Of a DNA stretch of 53,186 nucleotides, positions 37,969 through 46,711 are shown one piece after another. The notes beneath the pieces were generated by a model. That model did no database searches, was not told where the DNA came from, and saw nothing but the letters and a program-made list of their open reading frames with translations. Position 1 is the first letter of the stretch. Each line of letters opens with the position of its first letter. The stretch comes from an uncultured beta proteobacterium (lineage in GTDB: Bacteria; Pseudomonadota; Gammaproteobacteria; Burkholderiales; SG8-39): positions 1-53,186 of the forward strand of contig CAIUKQ010000271.1 in assembly GCA_903899705.1 (NCBI GenBank), given 5' to 3'. A program made the position numbers and the translations under genes.

Positions 37969-38724
37969 ATGTCTTTCTACCGAGGCATGACCTGCGAAAA
38001 CGTGACGCTCAAAGGCCACAACGGCACGCCAATTACGGCTTACGTGGCGAAGCCTGCCGGCCCCGGCCCTCATCCGGGCGTGGTGCTGATTCACCATCTG
38101 CCGGGCTGGAGCGAGTTGTATATCGAGACGACGCGCCGGTTTGCGCATCACGGCTATCTCGCGATCTGCGCCAATCTCTATGAGCGCGAGGGCGGCAGCG
38201 ACGCCAATCCCGACGACGTGGCCGCCAAGGTGCGCGCCGAAGGCGGCGTTCCCGATGCGCAGGTGGTCGGCGATACGGAAGCCGCGGTGAAGTGGATGCG
38301 CGCACAGCCCAATCACAACGGCAAGGTGGGTTTGATCGGCTCGTGTTCGGGCGGGCGTCATACCTTTCTCTACGCCTGCCAGAAGAAGGACGTCGATGCC
38401 TGTGTCGAGCAATGGGGCGGCGGTGTGGTGATGGGGAAGGATGATCTCAATGCCAAGAAACCGGTCGCGCCGATCGACCTGACCAAGGACCTCTCCTGTC
38501 CGCTGCTGGGCCTCTTCGGCAACGAGGACCGCTCACCCAGCCCCGAGCAGGTGAATCTGCATGAGGCAGAACTGAAGAAACACGGCAAGTCGTACGAGTT
38601 CCACCGCTACGACGGCGCAGGCCACGGCTTCTTCTATTGGCACCGGGTGAACTACCGGGTCGAACAGGCCATGGACGGCTGGAGCAAGATTTTCGCGTTC
38701 TTCGGCAAGCATCTGGCGAAGTAG
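37969..38724 (+). CDS. Dienelactone hydrolase family protein
   Basis: ITAYVAKPAGPGPHPGVVLIHHLPGWSELYIETTRRFAHHGYLAICANLYEREG...VGLIGSCSGGRHTFLYACQ...GAGHGFFYWHRVNYR. Confidence 0.92.
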   Translation: MSFYRGMTCENVTLKGHNGTPITAYVAKPAGPGPHPGVVLIHHLPGWSELYIETTRRFAHHGYLAICANLYEREGGSDANPDDVAAKVRAEGGVPDAQVVGDTEAAVKWMRAQPNHNGKVGLIGSCSGGRHTFLYACQKKDVDACVEQWGGGVVMGKDDLNAKKPVAPIDLTKDLSCPLLGLFGNEDRSPSPEQVNLHEAELKKHGKSYEFHRYDGAGHGFFYWHRVNYRVEQAMDGWSKIFAFFGKHLAK

Positions 38725-38735
38725 GAGATCCCCAC

Positions 38736-39041
38736 ATGTGCACTTCAATCATCGAGATCACACGCGCGGAAGGAATGGCCAAGCGCGGGGATGATTGGTT
38801 CCCGCTGAATCGTACCGTGGTCGCCTATGACCACGCGCGCCATGCGCCGCTGGGAGACGTCATCACGCTGGACTTCGTCAACACCGAGCTTGACCCCGGT
38901 GCACGGGCGGGGATCGAGCTGACGCTGGAATCAGCCAAAGAGCTGCGCGCCGCTCTCGACCGGGCGATTGCGGCCGCAGATTACGAGGAAGCGGAAGTGC
39001 GCGGCAAGGGCGCCCCGCTCAGCCTCGTTCGGGCTGCGTAG
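38736..39041 (+). CDS. Small protein (101 aa), DUF6295-like
   Basis: MCTSIIEITRAEGMAKRGDDWFPLNRTVVAYDHARHAPLGDVITLDFVNTELDPGARAGIELTLESAKELRAALDRAI; family name from memory only. Confidence 0.62.
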   Translation: MCTSIIEITRAEGMAKRGDDWFPLNRTVVAYDHARHAPLGDVITLDFVNTELDPGARAGIELTLESAKELRAALDRAIAAADYEEAEVRGKGAPLSLVRAA

Positions 39042-39042
39042 C

Positions 39043-39081
39043 GGGCGGGGTTAGCATGACTTCGTAAAGTCGTGCCCGCCC
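39043..39081 (+). other. Long imperfect intergenic hairpin
   Basis: GGGCGGG-gttag-CATGACTT-cgta-AAGTCGTG-CCCGCCC: outer 7-bp GC stem plus inner 8-bp stem with one G-T pair; no T-tract. Confidence 0.5.
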
Positions 39082-39139
39082 AACCCTTTGCCGCCTTGCA
39101 GTCATAATCCCGCTGCCACAAAAACCAGCGGGATTTTCC

Positions 39140-39913
39140 ATGACATCCAAACTTCTCTTCTCCATCGATGCCCGCGGCATCGCCACCCTCACCTTCAACT
39201 TCCCCGAACGCCGCAACGCCTACGACCAGGATGTGCTTGACGGCATTGCGCATCACTGCAGGACACTCGGCGCCGATCCGAAGATCCGTGCGATTGTTCT
39301 TCGCGGGGCGGCCGAGCATTTCTCGGCCGGTGCCGATGTGAAATGGCATGCGGAGCAGCGCAAGAACCCGACGCCGGTGCCATCCGTCTTCGACATCTGC
39401 GAGGTGGTGAATACGACACCCAAGCCGACGATGGCTGTTGTGCGCGGAGTGTGCGCAGGCGGCGCGCTGGCGCTGGCCTCCTGCTGCGACATCCTGATTG
39501 CGGCGACGGATGCGGTATTTGCGATTCCCGAGGCGCGCCTCGGCTTTCCGCCGGGACCATCGTCGGCGCCGGTGTTCATTCGCGCCGTGGGCCTGCGCGC
39601 GTTCCGGCGCCTGGGGATGACGGGGCAGAAGTTCGGCGCGGAGGAGGCGCTTCGCAATGGTCTCGCGCATCAGATCTGCGCGCCTGGCGAACTCGAAGCT
39701 GTTTATGAGATGCAGATCAAAGAGCTGATGCTCTCGGCGCCGGTTGCTGCAGGCAAGACCAAGCTGCTGGCGGCGCGTGTCGGCCGCGAGTTTCCTTCCG
39801 CCGAGGTGCTGGCCGAACTGGCGCCGCTGTTTGCGGGCGCCATGGACACGGCCGAGGCGGCCGAGGGGCGCGCGAGTTTCCTGGAAAAGCGCAAACCAAA
39901 CTGGGCGCTGTGA
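39140..39913 (+). CDS. Enoyl-CoA hydratase/isomerase family protein
   Basis: IATLTFNFPERRNAYDQDVLDGIAHHCRTL...AIVLRGAAEHFSAGADVKWHAEQ...AVVRGVCAGGALALASCCDILIAATDAVFAIPEARLGFPPGP. Confidence 0.93.
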   Translation: MTSKLLFSIDARGIATLTFNFPERRNAYDQDVLDGIAHHCRTLGADPKIRAIVLRGAAEHFSAGADVKWHAEQRKNPTPVPSVFDICEVVNTTPKPTMAVVRGVCAGGALALASCCDILIAATDAVFAIPEARLGFPPGPSSAPVFIRAVGLRAFRRLGMTGQKFGAEEALRNGLAHQICAPGELEAVYEMQIKELMLSAPVAAGKTKLLAARVGREFPSAEVLAELAPLFAGAMDTAEAAEGRASFLEKRKPNWAL

Positions 39914-39966
39914 TATTGTAAGTATTTGAATAACTTACATTTTTTGTATTTTCCCAGAGCGCTGAC

Positions 39967-41859
39967 ATGAACCACTGGCCTCCCCTGCCCACCTCCCATC
40001 CGCCCATCCACAGCCTTGCCGACATCGAGGCGCTGGAGAAGCCGCCGCTGGAATCCCGCATCTGGTCGTGGAATGTGAACGACTGGATTCGTCGCGGCTG
40101 GGCGCACGATCCGAAACGGGTTGCGATCCATTTTCTGCAGGACGCGGATCCGGCGGAGACGCCTGAGTCCGTCACGTTTGAGCAGTTGCAGCATCGCTCC
40201 AATCAGGCCGCCAATCTTTTTTACGCCTCGGGTGTGCGCGCGAACGATGCGGTGCTGACGCTCCTGCCCAGCGTGCCGCAATTGTTCTACTCGCAGTTCG
40301 GCGGTATCGCAGCGGGCGTGGCCTGCGCGGTCAATTGGATGTTGAAGCCCGAGCAGATCCTCGAGCTCGTGCGCAATGCCGGCACGCGCGTGCTGGTAGT
40401 ACTGGCGCCCACGCCCGGTTATGAGATATGGGAGAACGTCCAGTCGATACGCTCACAGTTGCCTCCCGGCGTGCGTGTGCTGTCGGTGTGCATGGCGGGC
40501 AGCACGAAGATGGTGGATTCCAATTTCGATGAGGCTTGCGCCGCGCAGCCCGGCGACAAGCTTTTGTTCGAGCGCACCATCGGCCCGGACGATCTCGCAG
40601 GCTACGTGCATTCGGGCGGCACCACCGGATCACCCAAGCTTGTGAAGCTCACGCACCGCGGCTTCTCCTACAAATGCTGGGCCAATGCGATCACCAATGG
40701 CCTCTTGCCCGGGGATTCGCTCTTCGCCATCAACCCGCACTTCCACATCGCCGGTTTTTTCGGGCGCGGCATCCTCACATCGGCCTGGAGCGCCACCATG
40801 GTGTCGCCCGGCCCGCAAGGCGCGCGCGGGAAGAACTTCATCGCCAATCACTGGAAGCTGGTGGAGAAATTCCGCATCACCCACTTTGGCGGCGTGCCAA
40901 CCACGCTCTCCATGCTGGTGAAGAACCCGCCCAAGACCGAGGACATCTCGAGCCTCAAGAAGCACGGCACGGCAGGCTCGGCCGCCCTGCCCGTTGAAAT
41001 CGCGAAAGAGTTCGAACGCGTCATCGGCATACGGACGCTGCTCACCTACGGCGCCACCGAATACACGCAGAACGTCTGCCAGGCGCCGCGCGATGGCGAA
41101 CCACGCTACGGCTCGGTGGGCCTGCGCATGCCCTACACCAGCGTGAAGACCGTGGTGCTCGCGCCCGATGGCGAAATCGCGCGCGACTGCCGGGTCGGCG
41201 AAGCGGGCGTGGTGGTGGTCAAGGGCCCCAGCGTGACCCCGGGTTATGTGAATGAAAAGCAGAACAAGGGCGTGTTCACCCAAGACGGTTATTTCAAATC
41301 CGGGGATCTCGGCCGCTTCGACGCCGAGGGCTACCTGTGGATCACCGGGCGCGCCAAGGACCTCATCATCCGCAGCGGCCACAACATCGAACCCGGCGTC
41401 ATCGAAAATGCGCTGCTCAAACACCCGGAAGTCTTGCTGTGCGCGGCCGTCTCCAAGCCCGATGCCTACGCCGGGGAACTGCCCATCGCTTACGTGCAAC
41501 TGGTTAAGGGCGCGAAGGTAAGCGCCCCGGAACTCACTGCATTTGCCGCCGAGCATGTACCCGAGCGCCCGGCGGCACCCAAGGAAGTGATTGTGCTCGA
41601 TGCCATGCCGCTCACCGACGTGGAAAAGCCCGACAAGGTCAGGCTGCGTTACGATGCTGCAGAACGGGCGTTCACCGAAGCCTTTCGCGCAGTGCTGGAT
41701 TCGGGAGTCGTATTCACGGTGAAGGCTGGCAGCGACGAAACGCAGGCCACCGTAATCACCGTGAGTATCCGCGATGCAGCCAATCGGAACGACATCGAAC
41801 GCCGGATTGCAGATGTCATGAAGAGCCACACCCAGCGACACGTTGTCCAATGGAATTAA
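39967..41859 (+). CDS. AMP-dependent acyl-CoA synthetase/ligase with C-terminal extension
   Basis: GYVHSGGTTGSPKLVKLTHRG (P-loop); LLTYGATEYTQN; GYFKSGDLGRFDAEGYLWITGRAKDLIIRSGHNIEPGVIE; tail FTVKAGSDETQATVITVSIRDAANRNDIERRIADVMKSHTQRHVVQWN. Confidence 0.92.
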   Translation: MNHWPPLPTSHPPIHSLADIEALEKPPLESRIWSWNVNDWIRRGWAHDPKRVAIHFLQDADPAETPESVTFEQLQHRSNQAANLFYASGVRANDAVLTLLPSVPQLFYSQFGGIAAGVACAVNWMLKPEQILELVRNAGTRVLVVLAPTPGYEIWENVQSIRSQLPPGVRVLSVCMAGSTKMVDSNFDEACAAQPGDKLLFERTIGPDDLAGYVHSGGTTGSPKLVKLTHRGFSYKCWANAITNGLLPGDSLFAINPHFHIAGFFGRGILTSAWSATMVSPGPQGARGKNFIANHWKLVEKFRITHFGGVPTTLSMLVKNPPKTEDISSLKKHGTAGSAALPVEIAKEFERVIGIRTLLTYGATEYTQNVCQAPRDGEPRYGSVGLRMPYTSVKTVVLAPDGEIARDCRVGEAGVVVVKGPSVTPGYVNEKQNKGVFTQDGYFKSGDLGRFDAEGYLWITGRAKDLIIRSGHNIEPGVIENALLKHPEVLLCAAVSKPDAYAGELPIAYVQLVKGAKVSAPELTAFAAEHVPERPAAPKEVIVLDAMPLTDVEKPDKVRLRYDAAERAFTEAFRAVLDSGVVFTVKAGSDETQATVITVSIRDAANRNDIERRIADVMKSHTQRHVVQWN

Positions 41860-41870
41860 AGGAGCACCGC

Positions 41871-42830
41871 ATGCGAATGTCCGGAATTGCCCTGATCATC
41901 ACGATGCTTGCCGCACCGTCGCTGCACGCCCAGTCCTACCCCACCAAGCCGATACGCATGATCGTTCCGTCACTGCCCGGCGGCGGTTTCGATGTCACCG
42001 GCCGCACACTGGCCGACAAGATGGGGCCGCTGCTCGGCACCCAGATGGTCGTTGAAAACCGCACCGGTGCAGGCACCGTCGTGGGTACCGAGACGGTTGC
42101 CAAGGCCCCCGCGGACGGCTACACGCTTTTGGTGGGCGGCCTTTCCAACATCGCGCTGAACCCGGTGCTCTACGACAAGCTGGGTTACGCGGCAAACGAT
42201 TTCCGGCCCATCGGACTGGCGGTGTCCTACTCGTACACGCTCGTCGGCCGCAAGGACCTGCCCGCCAATACACTGCGCGAGTTGATCGACTTCGGCAAGG
42301 CCAATCCGGGCAAGCTCACCTATGGCGGCGCAGCGGGCACCGGCCAACATATTGCGGCAAGCGCCCTCTTCAGCCAGACCGGCGTCGACGCTCTCAGCAT
42401 CTTCTACAAGGGCGCGGCGGCGGTGTACCAGGATCTTTTGGGCGGCCGGGTGGATCTGTATTTCGACAACACCCAGACGGCGCGGCCTTATATTGAAAAA
42501 GGCACGCTCAAGGCCTACGCAACCTCGAGCCCCGTGCGCCATAGTTATCTGCCCAACCTGCCGACGGTGACCGAAACCGGCGTGGCCAAGCTCGATATGG
42601 AAACCTGGTTCGGCCCCTTCGTGGTGAAAGGCATGCCGCAGCCCATCGTCGATCGGCTGCGTGTCGAATTTGCGAAGACCATGGCGATGAGCGATGTCGT
42701 TACGCGCTTCCAGAACACCGGCGGGCGCGTTCTGACCATGGGCTTCGACGAAACGGAAAAATACGTTGCCACGGAAATCACGCGCTGGTCGGGCATCGTC
42801 AAGGCGGCGGGGATCAAGATTCAAGAGTAA
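41871..42830 (+). CDS. Bug/TctC-family substrate-binding protein
   Basis: YPTKPIRMIVPSLPGGGFDVTGRTLADKMGPLLGTQMVVENRTGAGTVVGTETVAKAPADGYTLLVGG...ITRWSGIVKAAGIKIQE. Confidence 0.92.
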   Translation: MRMSGIALIITMLAAPSLHAQSYPTKPIRMIVPSLPGGGFDVTGRTLADKMGPLLGTQMVVENRTGAGTVVGTETVAKAPADGYTLLVGGLSNIALNPVLYDKLGYAANDFRPIGLAVSYSYTLVGRKDLPANTLRELIDFGKANPGKLTYGGAAGTGQHIAASALFSQTGVDALSIFYKGAAAVYQDLLGGRVDLYFDNTQTARPYIEKGTLKAYATSSPVRHSYLPNLPTVTETGVAKLDMETWFGPFVVKGMPQPIVDRLRVEFAKTMAMSDVVTRFQNTGGRVLTMGFDETEKYVATEITRWSGIVKAAGIKIQE

Positions 42831-42883
42831 TCCCGCGAGGACTTGCGCAACCTTCCCGATAGAACATTCACGAGGAGACCGGA

Positions 42884-43852
42884 ATGACTCCGAGAGCCAT
42901 CCGATTTGCATTATCGATTGCATTTCTGCTTTGTACAGGCGTTGCCATCGACCAGCCTGCCTATCCCTCGCGCCCGGTCACCTTCATCCTGCCCGTGCCG
43001 CCCGGGGGGGCGCTGGACATCTTCGCGCGTGCCCTCAATCAGTCCTTCAGTACCCGCGCAGGACAGGCGCTTCTGATCGAAAACCGGCCCGGTGCCGACT
43101 TCGTCATCGCCGCCGAAGCCTGCGCGCGCTCCCGGCCCGACGGCTACACGATGTGCATGCTGCTTCGCGACAACACCTCCATCCTGCCCCTGATCCGAAA
43201 GATTCCCTACGATCCTGACAAGGATCTCACCCCCGTCACCAACATGGTGAATCTGCAGAACGTGCTGGTCGCGCATGCTTCGGTGCCGGTAAAGAGTTTC
43301 AGGGAACTTGTCGAGTATTCGAAGAAGAATCCCAATGAGCTCAACTGGTCCGCTTTCGGTTCCAGCCAGTTGCTCATCGAATGGGTAAAGCAGCAGTCGG
43401 GTCTGCAGATGACCTTCGTGCGCTACAAGGGCCAGCAGGACGCGAACAAGGATTTTCTCGGCGGCCGGCTGCACCTCTACTATCCCGCCATCGGCAATGC
43501 CGGCATTCCCCAGGACATCAACTCGGGCAAGGTCACCGGCCTGATCGTGGCCGGCAACAAGCGCATCGCGCAGATTCCCAACGTGCCGACTTTCACGGAG
43601 ATGGGCCTGCCGGACTTTGACGTGCGCTCGTGGCTGGGCGCTTTCATGCCCGCGGGCGTGCCGCGCGAGGCGGCTGTGCGCATTGCATCCGATTTCACCG
43701 CCATCATCCGCTCCCCCGATTTCATACAGAAGTACCTGGTGCCTGGCGGCTTTGAACCCCTGGGCGGCACACCGGATGAATTTACGGCTTTCCTGCGCGA
43801 GGACAAGAAGGTGGGCGCGGCGATGGCCAAGCTTGCGACGCGGCCGGAATGA
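42884..43852 (+). CDS. Bug/TctC-family substrate-binding protein, CX10C subfamily
   Basis: YPSRPVTFILPVPPGGALDIFARALNQSFSTRAGQALLIENRPGADFVIAAEACARSRPDGYTMCMLLRDN...RSWLGAFMPAGVPREAAVRI. Confidence 0.91.
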   Translation: MTPRAIRFALSIAFLLCTGVAIDQPAYPSRPVTFILPVPPGGALDIFARALNQSFSTRAGQALLIENRPGADFVIAAEACARSRPDGYTMCMLLRDNTSILPLIRKIPYDPDKDLTPVTNMVNLQNVLVAHASVPVKSFRELVEYSKKNPNELNWSAFGSSQLLIEWVKQQSGLQMTFVRYKGQQDANKDFLGGRLHLYYPAIGNAGIPQDINSGKVTGLIVAGNKRIAQIPNVPTFTEMGLPDFDVRSWLGAFMPAGVPREAAVRIASDFTAIIRSPDFIQKYLVPGGFEPLGGTPDEFTAFLREDKKVGAAMAKLATRPE

Positions 43853-43869
43853 ACACGAAAGGAATCACG

Positions 43870-44838
43870 ATGAAACGAATTGTCTATCATGCGGCGCTGT
43901 CCGCCGCGGCGGTTTTCTCCGCCCTGCCTGCCCTCACCCACGCCCAAGGCTACCCCTCGCGCCCCATCACCGTCCTCATCAACCAGGAAACCGGCGGCCC
44001 GACAGAACTTTTTGCGCGCGCCATGGGAAAGCTCTTCCAGGATCGCGGCAATCCGCCCTTCATCGTAGAGACGCGACCCGGAGCGGGCGGCAGCATCGGC
44101 GTCAATGCCTGCGCGAGGGCTAAACCGGATGGCTATACCGCCTGCGTCGTGCCGCGCGACATGGTGTCAATCGTGCCCTTCCAGGAGAAACTGGATTTCG
44201 ACCCTGTGAAAGACCTCGAACCGGTGACGCAGATCGGCTGGCTAGCCAATGTCATCGTCGTCAATCCTTCGCTGAAGGTCGACAGCTTCAAGGGATTGAT
44301 CGAATATTCGAAACAGAACCCGGGCAAACTCAACTACACCGCGTTTGCCACCGCGCAGGCCATCATGCAGTGGATCCAGAATGAAACCGGATTGAAGATG
44401 ACCTTCATTCCCTTCAAGGGCGGCCCCACCGCGATGCAGGCCTTCTTCAGCGGCGACATCCATGTGATGTACCTCGCGGCGGGCAATGCGGGCCTCGCCG
44501 CGCAGATCAAGGCGGGCAAAATCAAAGCCCTCGCCATGCCGGACAGCCACCCGCTGCTACCGGGGGTGCCGACCTTTGCGGAAGCAGGTTTGCCGCAATT
44601 CGGATTCCGCAGCTGGCTGGGCTTTTTCACGCCCGCCGGCGTGCCGAAAGAAGTCGTGCAGAAGCTCTCCACCGAACTCCAGGCCGTGATCCGGAATCCC
44701 GAATTCAATACCTCGGTAATGGTGCCTTTTGGCTACGTGCCCATCGGCAACTCGCCAGAGGAATTCGCAAAGTTCATTGCCGTCGATCGCAAGGATGGCG
44801 CAACGCTGGCCAAACTGGCCGGCACCCGCGTGCAGTAG
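43870..44838 (+). CDS. Bug/TctC-family substrate-binding protein, CX10C subfamily
   Basis: YPSRPITVLINQETGGPTELFARAMGKLFQDRGNPPFIVETRPGAGGSIGVNACARAKPDGYTACVVPRDM...RSWLGFFTPAGVPKEVV. Confidence 0.91.
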   Translation: MKRIVYHAALSAAAVFSALPALTHAQGYPSRPITVLINQETGGPTELFARAMGKLFQDRGNPPFIVETRPGAGGSIGVNACARAKPDGYTACVVPRDMVSIVPFQEKLDFDPVKDLEPVTQIGWLANVIVVNPSLKVDSFKGLIEYSKQNPGKLNYTAFATAQAIMQWIQNETGLKMTFIPFKGGPTAMQAFFSGDIHVMYLAAGNAGLAAQIKAGKIKALAMPDSHPLLPGVPTFAEAGLPQFGFRSWLGFFTPAGVPKEVVQKLSTELQAVIRNPEFNTSVMVPFGYVPIGNSPEEFAKFIAVDRKDGATLAKLAGTRVQ

Positions 44839-44875
44839 CGCAGGAACCGGTATCAACCTTCGTGGAACCACCCGT

Positions 44876-45838
44876 TTGAACGCTTTCCGGAAAATTCTTC
44901 TGACAGGCCTCGCCGCCCTGGTGGTTGGACCGGTATGGGGACAGGGCTATCCGACGCGCCCCGTGCACCTGTATGTGCCGATACCCGCGGGGGGCGGCGT
45001 GGACATTCTGGCTCGCGCGGTCGGCCGTGTGTTCACCGAGCGAACCGGCCAGCCCTTCATCGTGGAGAACCGGCCAGGGGGCAATTTCACCATTGCCATG
45101 TCGGGCTGTGCCAACGCCAAACCCGATGGCTATGTGGCCTGCATGGCCCTTCGCGACAACATCTCCATCTCCCCCTTTCAGGAAAAGCAACCCTACGACG
45201 TGATGAAGGATTTCACGCCGATATCGCATTTGGTGTACCTGCAGAACGTGATGGTGGCGAATGCACAGGTGCCCTTCAACACCTTCCAGGAAATGGTCGC
45301 CTATTCAAAGACCAACCCCGACAAGGTGAATTACACGGCGTTCGGCGCCAGTGTCGCGATCCTTGCGTGGCTCACCAAGGAGACCGGCGCGAAGATGACC
45401 TACGTGCCGTACAAGGGCGCACCGGACGCGCTGCCTGCACTGATGAACAACACCATTCAGGTCATGTATCTCGCAATCGGCAACCCGACCATCGTCAATG
45501 ATGTGAACGCCGGCCGCCTCAAGGGCCTGGCGGTTCCGGGTGACACGCGTAATCCGCTGATGCCCAAGGTGCCGTCCTTCGTCGATGCAGGCCTGCCCCC
45601 CTTCGCCACCAAATCGTGGCTGGGCATCCTGATGCCGGCCGGCGCGCCGCGCGATGCGGTGACACGCCTGTCCGCGGAACTCTCCGCCATCGTCAACACC
45701 CCGGAGTTCCGCGACAAAAGCGTCACACCTTTCGGATTTGACGCCGTGGGCAGCACACCCGAACAGTTTGCCAGGTTCATTATTGAAGATCGCAAATCGG
45801 GGGAAGAACTGGCGCGGTTGGCGGGTAAGCGCGAATAG
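44876..45838 (+). CDS. Bug/TctC-family substrate-binding protein, CX10C subfamily (TTG start proposed)
   Basis: LNAFRKILLTGLAALVVGPVWGQGYPTRPVHLYVPIPAGGGVDILARAVGRVFTERTGQPFIVENRPGGNFTIAMSGCANAKPDGYVACMALRDN; ORF-track start at 44729 lies inside the previous gene. Confidence 0.88.
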   Translation: MNAFRKILLTGLAALVVGPVWGQGYPTRPVHLYVPIPAGGGVDILARAVGRVFTERTGQPFIVENRPGGNFTIAMSGCANAKPDGYVACMALRDNISISPFQEKQPYDVMKDFTPISHLVYLQNVMVANAQVPFNTFQEMVAYSKTNPDKVNYTAFGASVAILAWLTKETGAKMTYVPYKGAPDALPALMNNTIQVMYLAIGNPTIVNDVNAGRLKGLAVPGDTRNPLMPKVPSFVDAGLPPFATKSWLGILMPAGAPRDAVTRLSAELSAIVNTPEFRDKSVTPFGFDAVGSTPEQFARFIIEDRKSGEELARLAGKRE

Positions 45839-45845
45839 CATTCTC

Positions 45846-46406
45846 ATGCCCGATAAATCGAATATCCCTGCACAACCAGCTTCCCGCCTTGGCCGACAGA
45901 TAGCACAAGCATCCAGCGCTTTGGATTCCATTGGCGTCCAATTTGCATTGATCGGCGGCCTGGCTCTTGCCTCTCACCAGGTGATACGTGCAACTCAGGA
46001 TGTCGATTTTCTGGTGGAAGCGGAGAAAGCGGAAACGATCGATGCGGAACTGCTGCGACTGGGTTATCGCTGCACTCATCGCGGTCCCGACGCGGCCAAT
46101 TACGCAAGAAGCGACGAGGGCCTGGATCTCCTTTATGCGAGCCGACCCATTGCGCGACGCCTTCTTGCCAATGCTTCAGAACTACAAACCGCATTGGGCA
46201 GGATTCGCGTAGTAAGCGCCGAGGGATTGATCGGTTTCAAGCTCCAGGCGTTCGTCAATGAACCGCGCCGCACACAGGACCTTGAAGATATCAGGATGCT
46301 GCTGGGTGCCCATGTTGCGTCGATGGACATGGAAGAAGTTCGCGAGTATTTTCGCCTTTTCGATCGGGAATCCCTGCTCGATGAACTCCTTCGTAAAACC
46401 GCCTGA
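45846..46406 (+). CDS. Nucleotidyltransferase-fold protein (AbiEii/MNT-like)
   Basis: GVQFALIGGLALASHQVIRATQDVDFLVEAEKAETIDAELLRLGYRCTHR...GRIRVVSAEGLIGFKLQAFVNEPRRTQDLEDIRMLL; GG...(T/D)QDVDFLV is a nucleotidyltransferase-like motif. Confidence 0.78.
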   Translation: MPDKSNIPAQPASRLGRQIAQASSALDSIGVQFALIGGLALASHQVIRATQDVDFLVEAEKAETIDAELLRLGYRCTHRGPDAANYARSDEGLDLLYASRPIARRLLANASELQTALGRIRVVSAEGLIGFKLQAFVNEPRRTQDLEDIRMLLGAHVASMDMEEVREYFRLFDRESLLDELLRKTA

Positions 46407-46581
46407 ATCTGCCACTGCTTCGGAACCGCCTTTCGCGGCTGGCGGCGGTCGCAAAATGCCCCCACGTTTCGAAGAAGATCCATTAAAGGCCCTTGATGAC
46501 CTGATGGCGGCGATTGAGGCGCTGTGCCCGGTATGGCCCGCACGAGAGCGAACCATCAATGGGCACAAAATGCTGCTTTAG
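46381..46581 (+). CDS. Small hypothetical protein (66 aa) overlapping the nucleotidyltransferase gene by 26 nt
   Basis: MNSFVKPPESATASEPPFAAGGGRKMPPRFEEDPLKALDDLMAAIEALCPVWPARERTINGHKMLL. Confidence 0.6.
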   Translation: MNSFVKPPESATASEPPFAAGGGRKMPPRFEEDPLKALDDLMAAIEALCPVWPARERTINGHKMLL

Positions 46582-46711
46582 ATTTCTGCTGCAAATCCGG
46601 CTCGCGAATGACGAGGCGAAGACCCGGGAATCCGCCAGAATATTTCACTCTGCATTGCGGCCCCTGCCATAGTGCTTTAGATTGCGCGTTTTGCAACGTT
46701 ATGGATTTTTC

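Noticed and set aside
39917-39945. TGTAAGT...ACTTACA hairpin followed by TTTTTT as an intrinsic terminator
   Set aside because: Stem is only 7 bp and AT-rich; possible but too weak to list as a feature.
40630-41850. 406-aa minus-strand ORF
   Set aside because: Antisense shadow of the acyl-CoA ligase; no motif.
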